Translations under genes and position numbers: made by a program
Assembly (NCBI GenBank): GCA_034401795.1
Contig: CM067370.1
Location: 103,668,028 to 103,732,027, forward strand
DNA from: Chaetoderma sp. LZ-2023a
Taxonomy: Eukaryota > Mollusca > Caudofoveata > Chaetodermatida > Chaetodermatidae
Direction of reading: 5' to 3'
DNA: 64,000 nucleotides
Shown here: positions 11,848 through 21,539 of the stretch, piece by piece
Numbering within the stretch: the stretch's first letter is position 1
Layout: every line of letters begins with the position of its first letter
Notes under the pieces: model-generated
Seen by the model: the letters and a program-made list of their open reading frames with translations, nothing else
Told to the model about the DNA's origin: nothing
Databases searched by the model: none

Positions 11848-14800
11848 CCACTATAGACGCATTGATGCCTAATGCAGGTGTCTGGCTTGCGATCCGCACC
11901 CCCCACCCCTCTCTTGACGAGAGAGAACCATTTTGGTCTTGGCTTGACCGGTCTAACTGGCACTGCTGTTCCTGTCACACAGGTGCGGTCCAGGCAGATA
12001 TGAAGGGAGCCCTCGCACCCTGAGGTACGATCCACTCCCTTCTTTCTGCCCTTTGAGGACTTACCCTTCCCGCCTCTCGGGCGGTCAGTGGCAACATTGG
12101 GGTGGGTAGGAGCCTCCACAATCTTCTTGGCCTTCTTCGCCGGAGGCGGCTGAGAAGACCCAGTAGAAGCAGAAGCAGCACTAGGCTTGGCTTTCGCCTT
12201 GCTTTTATGCTTCTTAGAAGGTTGCCCGGTTAGCGGCTTGGCTACAGACCTAGTGTGTGCGCCCGTCGCACTAGTTCCAGATTCACCGCTAACCGATTCT
12301 GCGCGATGCTGGCAGTGTCTTCTAAGATGGCCCGGCCCGCGTTTGGCCACCAAAGATGCTAGGGCCAGTAAGGGGCGTCCCAAGAAGATGCTCCCTAACG
12401 GCAGTAGCCGGACGCATATGGTCAAGGACCATCTGCCACCTAGTAAGCTTGCGCGATTTTTCGATTTAATCGTGAAGTTTTCTATTTATTTTTAAAATCG
12501 CGATTTTTACGATGTAATTGAGGAAAAATCGGAAAATCGTCAAAAATTTCATGTTTTAAAAAAGTGTGCACTTTTCCGTCGCATTTTATCAGTACATGAG
12601 TACAATTATAATCAATTCACGCCTGTGTTCATTGTGTTTATATCCCGCCGTGCCAAACAATTAATAATCACAACACAAAGCACTACAATAAACAAGCTAA
12701 CAATAGCGAGGTAACACCTTTGTCATTGAGAAGACCACCTAGTTACTCCGTCGAATCGCCATATAATTTTCTTTCTTTCGCTGCAGACCCCGAGTCTGTC
12801 GTAAAATTCCAAGTATATACTTAGTTGCAGAGTGTTAGGCAATCAATGAGCATAATTCTTTTTTAATTCTAGGGTTAGCAATTTCAGGCGGTGTAATAAT
12901 TTTTCCTTTTTGATTCGGTTGTCATGTCAAATTAAAGAAAATAAAGCAACTTGTCATGTCAAATTAAAGAAAATAAAGCAACAGCATTCCAGGTTGATTT
13001 TGAACTGCGTGTTCTGTTGATTACTCTTAAATGTAAATCATACATTCTGAAAGCAACTATAAACTTACGCTGTTATAATCGTACCTACTCAAAACTCCCG
13101 TCCTATGTATGAGGATTGCCCAGTATCTCCCCCGGGTACTAATATTAACGCCTTCGCGGTACTCTGATAATGACCTAAACTTGTCCTACAAAGGGAGGCT
13201 ATAAGTGGAAGCTGATACATCCTGTAATTTATATTATTTTCTCAGCGACATTTTATCTCAAATTTTGATGAAATAAATAATGTTTATTAAACTATACGCA
13301 ATATTTAGGCGGTCCCAATTAATAATTTCACTCCCGCGATGATGGATATAAGGTATACATTAAGCATAGATGTAGGATGGTAAGAATTCGGTGCATGAAA
13401 ATGTGTTCTAATTTTGTGCTATTTTTGTATCATTTATTTCAACTTTTTCTAGAAACAAGTCACGTTACCCCGGTTTATACTTTTGGTAATTTGGACCTAC
13501 GATTTAATCGATCGCGATGTTTCAAAGCAAAAATAGCGCAAGCCCACCGCCTAGACTTTGTCACACGTCATTCACGCACGAAAGCGCCACAGGGTGGCCT
13601 GCCCCGCTTCAGCCCACACCGACTGAAGAAGGCGATAAGAGTGATTGACAGCACTCATTGCTGCCCTCAACCCCTCATAGGGACAGGACTTCATTATGCT
13701 GCACCTGGGACGTGTCCACCAGCACCGGGGCGGGGCCACCCGCTCCAGCACTCTGGACTCCCAGCACCCACTGATCATCCTCAGTGACCGCTGGTACACC
13801 ACCATATTTGTTGCATTCCCCCCCGTGTGATACGACACCTCACCCGCACCTCCATGGAGGCCGCAGGCAGCTGGCCCTTGGTCAGGAGCTGCTTGCTATA
13901 AATAACATCCAACAACTCCATAAACCTTGGATCCCCGTCCTAATTGATGCCACCGATGGACGGGGTGCATCCTCTTCGGCCGTGGTCGAAACCACAGATG
14001 GGTCCACCCTGGCTAGCCAAGCCAGAGCCTCCGACCAGTCTGTCTCCAAAGAGGACACTCCCGTAAACACGTCACCCGGTGACGTGCTCACGGCCCTACC
14101 AGCAACGGCCTCCTGGCTAAGAGCCATTGCTGATACGCAAGGAACTCCGGTACCGTACTGTTCTGCCGCCACCCCCATGGAAAACACCAGTCCATGAAGT
14201 AGACCCGTAACGGTTGAGGAACCGTGGCCAAGCACGGGCACCAATGGCACCCCATGCCCAACCGCTGGACCAGGCGAGATAGGTGTATACCCCGCCTGGC
14301 CAGCCACACCCGTCACCGTGTCGGTTGGCGGCAAACCAACCAGCACGGGACCAGTGCCCGGTACCGGAGTGGCCTCAACCACGGGCAGCGCCGCTGTCCT
14401 GGCTTGCGCCAAGCCAGACAGATGGAGGGCGGTTCCGTCCAGGACGGAATCGACCTCCATGCTCTCCACCCGCGGCATCTTAGGCCGCAGCAACCTCTCC
14501 TCCTCGTCTTCAGACTCCGAAGAGTCGTCACCAGACAAGAAAGCACTGGAGCCGTCCTGGTGGATGGCTCCCATGCCTGGCAGACCGGCCACCGCTACTG
14601 GACCACCCGGAGGTGGCCGCAGAGAGACAGAACCCATCAGGCTGGAGACCGACAGGACTGCTAGGGAGCCGTACGAGCCGGCTCCCTCGGTGGCCAGTCC
14701 AGAACCCTGTCCAAGGACAGGGTCCGTACCAAACACGGGAAGAGACTGCCCTGCAACTTTCGGTAGCAGGGACGACACCTGCGTAGGAAGGATACTATGC

Positions 14801-15069
14801 AAGAAGCCTTGCATAGCAGGTCCAAACCACGCCGGAGGTGCCATCTCCGCAATCTCTGCTTGCAGACGTGGAGCGCCCCCAGGGGCCGAAACGGACGCTC
14901 CACGATTTACTTTCGGACCGCCTGACCCAGCGTCAGACCATGCCAAGTCCTTCTGGGCAAGGAACTTGACCATCATATCGGACGACCACACTGCACAAAT
15001 GTTACACCTATTATCAAGATTACAATTTGTACATCTAAAGCAGACATGGTCCTTGAACAGAACCCTCAC
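11848..15069 (-). pseudogene. Gag-like ORF1 of DIRS copy A, interrupted
   Basis: The 5' part is a 395-codon open frame (13,882-15,069) with the cysteine-rich start 'HVCFRCTNCNLDNRCNIC' and acidic, Ser-rich stretches like copy B. A further piece lies at 13,572-13,838. The basic 3' part ('KHKSKAKAKPS', 'GGKGKSSKGRKK') lies at 11,975-12,430, on the other side of the hAT-like insertion. In this copy the 3' part runs into pol-like sequence in one frame (11,682-12,425). Not functional as a single protein. Confidence 0.8.
12444..13546. mobile_element. hAT-like non-autonomous DNA transposon inside DIRS copy A
   Basis: A 1,103-bp insertion absent from the matching place in DIRS copy B (near 28,880). 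Its ends are imperfect inverted repeats (left 'taagcttgcgcgattttt', right complement 'tgggcttgcgctattttt'). It is flanked by an 8-bp target duplication with one mismatch (ccacctag at 12,436-12,443, ccgcctag at 13,547-13,554). The 8-bp duplication and short inverted repeats fit the hAT superfamily. Inside is AT-rich sequence, including a 27-bp direct repeat ('cttgtcatgtcaaattaaag' twice near 12,920-12,980). No transposase is visible, so mobilisation would need an enzyme in trans. Confidence 0.72.
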
Positions 15070-16140
15070 AAACTTATGGCACTCGTCACATGATGTTGGG
15101 GCTGGCGTGGCCTATAAATAAGCACAAACCTACAATAAACAAGCGGAACAAAACAGGAATGGAAGGCAGACAAAGTTTTCAAATAATTTGACCATAAATT
15201 AATGTTAACCCTCCAGCACCCCATCCCGCAACGTTACAACAAAGATCGCATTGATTATGACGACAAGAACGAAGCGGGCAAGATGCACCCATATACTGAT
15301 CCTGAAGGATGTATAAACGGAACCATATCGCATAGCATTCAGGGTATATTTACTAATCAATATAAATTATACTCCTAACGAAGGCCAAAACGATATGTGA
15401 AGAAACAACAAAATGTAAACAAACTGCTGTAGAACACGGTAAAACCGCAGACCACACATCTTAATCAAGAATTTTGAAACCACCGATCATTGCAAACGGA
15501 TCGTGATAACACGCAAAACTTGAAAATTTCAGTTTTTCTGATACCAATACAGTACGCAGCACCCAGAATCAGATGCACGAATTAATGAAACATTTTCTTC
15601 ACATAAAAATCTGACACAACTCTGGTGTGACATCACCTGCTCGGATCATACGGAGAATGACGTCAGCCGATTTTCGTGTTAAAACACTGTATAGCCAACA
15701 CCTTATTTCATATCTGCCGATCGCATGTTGGGTTAAAAGAAGGCGACCAATCTGGCATATTTCGTTGTTAACACACGTCCCAGATTCGGGGTCAGAAATT
15801 GGAACATGCGACACAGACAAAATTTTGAAGACCTAAGTCTTTTAACTATGGAATAACATGGAATTATACAACCTGGATATCATCGACTCCTTCCATGGTA
15901 ATCCAAATAATCCTGAGACAGCGAACACAAAGCTATCACAATCACACAAAAAAGACACTTCCAACTGCAAAAAAGCATGTAGCTCTTGTTGCTATGCAAA
16001 CAAGAATGAGCTTCATGGCAAACGGGTACTCGGCTGTTGGGAGTCGGGTACCTACTACCTGGTTCCAGGAGCCGGTAAAGCTTACTAAGTCTAGAGTCCT
16101 AAGGCCAGCTATCCAAGATAGCTCGTATCAGAAGTAATAG
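15070..16140 (-). other. 5' leader and right terminal repeat of DIRS copy A
   Basis: Non-coding leader upstream of the Gag-like frame, collinear with 30,505-31,615 of copy B. It includes a diverged form of the CRE-like palindrome (near 15,615-15,660) and the terminal repeat with the hairpin 'gggtactcggctgttgggag'. The small ORFs here are not genes. Confidence 0.7.
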
Positions 16141-16166
16141 AATGGCGAGTATTGGTCGAAGGAGAA

Positions 16167-16883
16167 TGTCCATTTGCAGGTCAAGACATGCAAGAGAAAA
16201 TTACTTTTGAAAATTTATAACTGGACAGACTGGTTCAATAAGCAAATAAGTCATTACAAAGGACACTCAATATACAGATATCTTGATTTTCTTAAAGTAA
16301 TCTTGACCACTGCTTTAACCAAAACAAATTCATGTTCACCCACATAATGAATTAGAATAAGATGCTCAATCAGTAATACAGGTTTGATTGGACAAATAAG
16401 ATTTCTTTTGAGTGTGGTACTAGGGTTTCTGGAGAGATGAACTAAGAATGACTGACAATTAAATATACTTAAATAACACATTTAAAAAAAGCAAATACCG
16501 TAATCAAGATGCTACTTTCAGCCCACTTTGTTTATAGGAGTCGAGTATGCATGCATTTCAATTGATTTTAAACAATGATAGCAGATATTACTATTTCAAT
16601 TTCCATGCATCTAGGATCTTTAACAATAAAACATGAATTGGAAACAACAATCTATAAATTAGTTTCATTGTCTGATGCCGACTTTTTAAATTGCGACTCG
16701 CGACTATATATATATATATAATTATATAACTATATATAATTTAGTTTACTGGTCTGTCAAAAACAATAAAGATAAGCAAAAACTGACAGTGGCCATTCAT
16801 CGCAAACTCATGAACACATTAAAGACCTCAAAATAAAGCTGCTTCACTCAATATTATGGCTTTTCCCAAGCACACTGGCCATT

Positions 16884-16940
<57 letters not shown>

Positions 16941-16946
16941 GAACGG
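16167..16946. other. Flank of DIRS A and probable 3' flank of the PHD-finger gene
   Basis: 16,167-16,260 is a broken family-2 fold-back ('gtccatttgcaggtcaagac'), the target into which DIRS A inserted. The remainder is AT-rich and non-coding, with an 'aataaa' at 16,781-16,786 (plus) and short AT repeats near 16,709-16,722. On the minus strand this is 3' to the stop codon of the gene at 16,947-20,438, and could be its 3' untranslated region. Confidence 0.45.
16887..16939. repeat. (AT)n microsatellite
   Basis: A pure alternating AT run of about 53 bases ending eight bases from the stop codon of the PHD-finger gene. It lies just downstream in the gene's orientation, so it would be within the 3' untranslated region. 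Confidence 0.95.
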
Positions 16947-17170
16947 TCATTCTCCTAGTCTTTTCACTTCTGTCCTTGCTCGTCCTGACTTACGAGAACT
17001 AATTTGTGAGTCTTTGCACTGTTGACAGATATAAATGTCTGGAATGTTTGATTTTCTCAGTTTTACACAAGATAAGTGAAGCCATCGTAGACAAACCGAG
17101 CACTCGATCATGGGTCGACCCGCATATGGCTTCATACAAAGACATGTAATCAATTCAGCCGTCTCATCCT
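16947..17170 (-). CDS. PHF13/PHF23-like: PHF13/PHF23-like PHD-finger protein, last exon
   Basis: Terminal coding exon holding a complete PHD zinc finger in C4-H-C3 order: C-x-C (CLCMKP), then C-x2-C (IECSVC), H (WLHLSC), C, and C-x2-C (CQQC). The block 'MKPYAGRPMIEC' and 'RKSNIPDIYICQQCKDS' is characteristic of the PHF13 (SPOC1)/PHF23 pair, whose PHD finger binds histone H3 trimethylated on lysine 4. The protein should act on chromatin in the nucleus. The exon opens after an acceptor ('ttttaacatttcag') ending at 17,171; its first two bases complete a codon split by the intron (phase 1). It ends at a TGA at 16,947-16,949 after a basic tail. Adding the exons at 18,580-18,709 and 20,265-20,438 gives about 175 residues, shorter than the roughly 300 I recall for vertebrate PHF13. 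Confidence 0.85.
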
Positions 17171-18579
17171 CTGAAATGTTAAAACAAAACAATGACATCA
17201 GGCAGGGTTTGAAATCAACACGATTAGCATGATAGACTGAGTCTAGTAACAAGAGGCCCAAGGTCCTGTGGTGCTCACCTCGACCATTGGTATTTAAACC
17301 ATTTGTATTTTAAACAGAGATGATGGATTATTTTCGGAAAATCCAAGATGGCCACCAAAAAACTGACCAATCAAAATTCTCGTCATAGGATCGTTCCACC
17401 CGCGTTTTGTTGAAATCAGGATATTGATTGAAGGAGTACCGTTTTTAAATGATTCCGGAAAACTTTCAGAAAATCAGCGATGGCTGCCAAAACATTGACC
17501 TATCAAAATTCCGAATAGAATTTCTAGAGAATACGACAATAGGATCCTTCCAGCCAACTTTGGTTGAAATTGCCCAAGCAATTAATGAGGAGTAGAATAT
17601 ACAAATTCCCATTTTTCGGAAAATCCAAGCCAAAAAAATCAAGCCGTCAAAATTCTGTATACAAGTTCTGTAGCGTATCGCGTTAGGGGTCTTCCAGCTA
17701 AGTTTGGTTGAAATCAGCCAAGAGGTTAATGATTAGTAGCTTTCTAACCGATTTCCCAAATTGTTCAGAAAATCCAAGATGGCAGCCCGAAAAATTCACC
17801 GATCAAAATTCTGTATACAAGTTCCTGAAGCCTACTGCCCTAGGCTCGTTCCAGCCAGTCTTGTTGAAATCGACCAAAGAAATGATTTTCAGCCATTTTT
17901 CGGAAAACTCCAGATCACCACCGAATAAATTGACCAATCAAAATTCTGTATACAAGCTCTGAAACATACTACTTTCGGGGCCTTCCAGACGAATTTGCTT
18001 GAACTCATTCAAGCGGTTAATGAAGTGCATCCTTTTAACTTTAAAGGAAATTTTCAGAAAATCCAAGATGGCCACAAGAAAAATTGACCAACCAAAATTC
18101 TGTATACAAGTTCTGAAACGTAACAGCCTCGTATCCTTCCAGTCAAGTGTGGTTGAAATTGCTCAAGCAGTTAATGAGTAACATTTTAAACAATTTCCCA
18201 CCATTTTTCGGAAAATTCAAGATCGGTGCCGAAAAAAATGGACCAGTCAAAATTATCTATACAAGTTCTGAAGCCTACCCCATAGGGTCCTTCCAGCCAA
18301 ATTAGGTTGAAATCCGCCAAGCGGTTAATTAGGAGTAGTATTTTTAAAGCAAAAGTTGGACGGATGCCGGACAACCGCCATGCCATAAGCTCACTTGGCC
18401 ATTTTGGCCAGGTGAGGTAAAAATGGGAGCCTCCTGATGATTTTATTAGTTTTTCAAATAATTTTTAAAAATTTCCTTCGTGAAGAAAATTGGACAAAAT
18501 TAATTCCCAAATAGTACAATCACAATTTTTTTTATCTAACTACGCATTCCAGTAGAACAATCAACATCACGGTACATAC
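17171..18579 (-). other. Intron 2 of the PHD-finger gene, filled with a dispersed repeat
   Basis: Bounded by a consensus donor ('gtatgtac' on the minus strand at 18,579) and acceptor ('catttcag' at 17,171-17,178), phase 1 at both ends. Almost all of it is one copy of the 'aacaagaggccc...ccaggtgag' repeat (17,248-18,420) made of diverged tandem monomers. The open frames inside are repeat translation, not exons. Confidence 0.8.
17248..18420 (+). repeat. Long 'aacaagaggccc ... ccaggtgaggtaa' repeat with tandem monomers
   Basis: Starts 'aacaagaggcccaaggtcct' and ends 'tcacttggccattttggcca' plus 'ggtgaggtaa'. Inside are about six diverged monomers of roughly 160-190 bp, each with 'aaaatccaagatggc', 'gaccaatcaaaattctgtat' and 'ttccagccaaatttggttga'-type phrases. 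It is the longest copy in the window and sits in an intron. Confidence 0.7.
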
Positions 18580-18709
18580 CAGACTCTAATCCGTCATTCT
18601 GTGACTGATCAAGGTAAATACAGGATGTGGATACATTGGATGACGTGGAATCCGATGTGTAGCTGTCCGCACTGTCCAATGGACTAGAATTATGCTGTGA
18701 TCTCCAGTC
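18580..18709 (-). CDS. PHF13/PHF23-like: PHF13/PHF23-like protein, middle exon
   Basis: A 130-bp exon with a strong acceptor ('ctattcttgcag', ending at 18,710) and donor ('ggtatgtacc', intron from 18,579). It reads 43 codons plus one base, rich in serine, aspartate and threonine ('SSPLDSADSYTSDSTSSN'), which suits the acidic low-complexity linker between the conserved N-terminal motif and the PHD finger in this family. Phase 0 at its start matches the exon at 20,265-20,438, and phase 1 at its end matches the exon at 16,947-17,170. Sequence alone does not identify it; the assignment rests on splice sites, phase and position. Confidence 0.72.
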
Positions 18710-18899
18710 CTGCAAGAATAGCGACATCACACATTAAATATAATCATGTGAAAAACTAACAGCTACATTGTACATGCATCTAATCATGTGTGAAATATTT
18801 ACACTACAATCACAAAATATTATAGAATTAAGTCCCTAACCCATGTTTCAAACAAGAGCTCCGCAAATGGCGCATAATACCCCCGCCATGATGACAAAC

Positions 18900-19770
18900 C
18901 AATGAATGAGAGCTATCAGAAAATATTTTATTTCTTCCTCAGACCCAGACCAGTCATCCTTATGAAGTGTCAAAGAGATCTGTTAAACGGTCAATGAGGT
19001 ATCGTCCGGAAATCAATTTTCAAGATGGCTGCTGCTGACTGGCGACCATTAGTTATCATCCAGAAACAAATTTTCAAGATAGTGGCTGGCGGCCATCTTG
19101 AATTGTGGATCATTGTCAATTTCGATAGGTTTCTTCTCCACACCTAGTCCAACCACCCTATGAAGTTTCAAAGCGATCCAATTAACGGTAACGGAGTTAT
19201 CCTCTGGAAACCAATTTTCAAGATGTTCAGTGTCTGGCGGCCACCTTGGATTTCGGATCATGGTCAATTTCGATCGGTTTCTTCCCCAGCGGTAGTCCAA
19301 CCACCCTATGAAGTTTCAAAGCTTTCCGATAAACGGTTAAAGAGTTATCATCCGGAAACTAATTTTCAAGATGGTCGCCTGTGGCTGTCGGCCCACTTGG
19401 ATTTCTGATCATTGTCAATTGCGATAGGTTTCTTCCCCAGACCCAGTCCAATCAATCACCCTGTGAAGTTTCAAAGCGATCCGATAAACGGTACCAGAGT
19501 TATCATCCGGAAACCAATTTTCAAGATGGCTGGTCGCCATCTTGGATTTTGGATCATCGATAGGTTTCTTCACCAGACTTAGTCCAACCACTCTATGAAG
19601 TTTCAAAGAGATCCGATAAACGGTAACGGAGTTATAATCCGGTAACCAATTTTCAAGATGGCCGCTGTAGATTTCGATAGGTTTCTTCCTCAGACCTACT
19701 CCAACCACCTTATGAAGTTTCAATGCGATCCGACAAACGGTAACAGAGTTATCATCCGGAAACCACCTTG
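18900..19770. repeat. Tandem array of ~145-bp monomers
   Basis: About six diverged monomers carrying 'atgaagtttcaaagcgatcc', 'gataaacggtaacggagtta', 'tcatccggaaaccaattttc' and 'aagatggc'. Each repeat has the same order of phrases, with length differences caused by loss of the 'ttggatttcggatcatggtc' segment. The array lies wholly inside intron 1 of the PHD-finger gene. The short ORFs of both strands here are artefacts of the repeat. Confidence 0.8.
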
Positions 19771-19941
19771 CTGCCCACCCGCCGTCATTACATAATAGCC
19801 CGACAAATCTTTTTTTTTGGGGTGGTGGGGGGGGGGGGGGTATAAAAATTGTTTGTGTTTTAACTCTTTAACACTCATTTAAAAAAACATCTCTTAAGCT
19901 ACAAATGAACTTGATCAAGAAAATCTTAATATTTGCTTATT

Positions 19942-20084
19942 GAATGCCAATTCGCAGAACAAGCCTATTTTTTAAAGTTTAAAATTGGAATGACTGGCTA
20001 GGTTACCTAACCAGTGACATGCCAGTCATTGCAATAGTAAATTTTTTAAAATAGCCTTTTCTTGGGCTGCAAATGGCCATTCCT
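19942..20084. repeat. Fold-back element, family 2
   Basis: A hairpin with 'aatgccaattcgcagaacaa' on the left and 'cttgggctgcaaatggccat' on the right, and central 'gactggctaggttacctaac'. It sits in intron 1 of the PHD-finger gene. Confidence 0.65.
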
Positions 20085-20264
20085 CAATCTTTGACGACTG
20101 CAGCGGATGTTTTTGGCCGCCTTAGCCATGAAAGGATTATCATTGTAAAATTTAATGACTTTACCAGAAATACAAATTTCTATTTCAGACGTTGAGAACT
20201 GAACCAGACCATGATATTTTCAAAATTTACATTCCACAATAAAGACACATACATGTACATTTAC

Positions 20265-20438
20265 TTCTTCCTTTGGAGACCTATATTGCGTGTATTGCAA
20301 AACGACATTACAAAATGTAAAGAAATCATCTCGCGTCCTCCGTCGTTTCACTGGTGAGAAATTGCACATATGTCGATTTGTTATTGGTGAGGAATCTTCA
20401 CACATCTTTTGCCGCTTCAAAGAACAATCACCGAACAT
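20265..20438 (-). CDS. PHF13/PHF23-like: PHF13/PHF23-like protein, first coding exon
   Basis: A 174-bp exon encoding 58 residues. The segment 'VKRRRTRDDFFTFCNVVL' followed by 'QYRSPKEE' matches the conserved N-terminal motif of PHF13/PHF23 (basic KRRRT, then an FxxFCxxVL helix and PKEE), so this exon and the PHD exon belong to one gene. It starts with ATG at 20,436-20,438. The triplet just upstream is an in-frame TAG that is also the end of a polypyrimidine tract plus AG, so either the 5' untranslated region is spliced here or this is simply the start. The donor is GAAGAA|gtaaatgt, phase 0. Confidence 0.82.
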
Positions 20439-21290
20439 CTATAAAAAAAAAAAGAAGTGCTTCTATTTTAAAGTCTAAGCAGACATTTACAGTGAATGTA
20501 CAATTATTCTCAAAATAGTCACCAGTACACGCACATTATACTTTGTTTTGGAAATATTTTAACCCTTTCACTGATGAAATCTCCATATCTCATTTTCAAT
20601 GCAACCACAAAGGAAAGCTGTTGAATATTTTGAAATTAATTTGACTGGAAGCCGTTGCTGCTTAGGCAGCAATGGCTTCCAGTTAAATTAATTTCAAAAT
20701 ATTCAACAGAATAAGTTTTATAATGTAAAGAATTTACTTTTTCTGGGATTTGTCGGTGAAACGGAATAAATTATATGTGAGATATACTGTATAGGAATGC
20801 TAGTCTCGCTACAAAGTGTCACAATGGCATCTTATCCTATCTAATGGCACCTGTAGAATATGCCTAACTGCTTGGCGTATAAAGCTTGCAAGTCTTGATC
20901 GCTAGTCTTGATCTAAAGCTTAAGATAGTATACGTGACATTGTTTTTTAGACGTTTGGCTCATCAATTTAGAAATCATATTACATGTAGCGCTGGAAAAT
21001 TTCTATTTTCTACTAGCTCCATGTACATGTAATTGCTAAAGGAAGGAGAAAGGGAAACAACAAATGATGTTTATTGGTAATTTCATACAATATATACTAC
21101 CTTCGGTACAAAATGGAAATGAATCACGATTATTTGAGAAAAAGCATTTACTAAATCTAGGAGCCATTAATTTGGAGCCAATTAGTGACTTCGCACTCCG
21201 CCGTGTGTTAACTGCGCGTGCAGGTATACCGCAAATTCCACAAATTTTTAATAATGATTTGCAATTTAACGACGTGAGGTGGCCGAGATG
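20439..21290. other. Upstream flank of the PHD-finger gene
   Basis: No coding exon can be supported. It holds the fold-back at 20,569-20,762 and, next to the ATG, a T-rich tract on the minus strand that could be a splice acceptor for a non-coding first exon. The promoter is not identifiable. Confidence 0.4.
20569..20762. repeat. Fold-back element, family 1 (best copy)
   Basis: The inner hairpin (20,618-20,709) has arms 'ctgttgaatattttgaaatt'...'ggaagccgttgctgc' and their almost perfect complement ending 'ttcaaaatattcaacag', with a loop of only a few bases. The outer ends ('tttcactgatgaaatctcc' and 'gggatttgtcggtgaaa') are also roughly inverted, so the mobile unit is about 190 bp. Non-coding, MITE-like. 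Confidence 0.75.
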
Positions 21291-21293
21291 GGC

Positions 21294-21406
21294 CACAGTG
21301 AATTGAGTGGTAAGTATTTTAGTAAGCTAACAAAACGCCAGATCAGTATATACGTCTGGGTCGTTTTGTAACACAACAAAAATACTACACCACTCAATTC
21401 ACTGTT
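21294..21406. repeat. Inverted repeat around a 30-bp spacer
   Basis: Left arm 'cacagtgaattgagtggtaa' with 'gtattttagt', right arm 'aaaaatactacaccactcaa' with 'ttcactg'. Between them lies 'aacaaaacgccagatcagta' and a second inner repeat ('acgtctgggtcgttttgt'). A short palindromic insertion, not matched to the other fold-back families. Confidence 0.55.
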
Positions 21407-21539
21407 CGCTAAAACATAGAATTGGTCAGAGCCTAAACACTAGGTGGGTTGGTAAATTGCAAATCAGGAATGAAAGGTTAACAACCAAAAATACTAAAAC
21501 CAACTAAATCGCTGAAGTGCTGAAAGAGCACGAACAAGC

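Larger units (their letters stand above)
8512..16166 (-). mobile_element. DIRS-type retrotransposon, copy A (defective)
   Basis: A DIRS element on the minus strand. The left end near 8,512 ('ggaatgaaggaaatttcaat') and right end near 16,166 ('tggtcgaaggagaa') match the ends of copy B (24,528-31,627). Inverted terminal repeats hold the shared 'gtacccgtttgccatgaagc' block and 'attctattacttctgat'. An internal complementary region at 8,763-8,861 joins the complements of both ends, the hallmark of DIRS elements. The Gag-like, reverse transcriptase and recombinase frames are all recognisable but carry frameshifts and several deletions relative to copy B. A hAT-like insertion at 12,444-13,546 splits the Gag region. 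No target duplication is seen, as expected for tyrosine-recombinase integration. Confidence 0.88.
18710..20264 (-). other. Intron 1 of the PHD-finger gene
   Basis: Runs from the donor 'gtaaatgt' at 20,264 to the acceptor at 18,710 (minus strand), phase 0. It contains a tandem array at 18,900-19,770, a poly-G run at about 19,827-19,842 and a family-2 fold-back at 19,942-20,084. Vertebrate PHF13 has a longer Lys-rich middle region; I see no additional exon for it here, but a short one could be missed. Confidence 0.7.
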
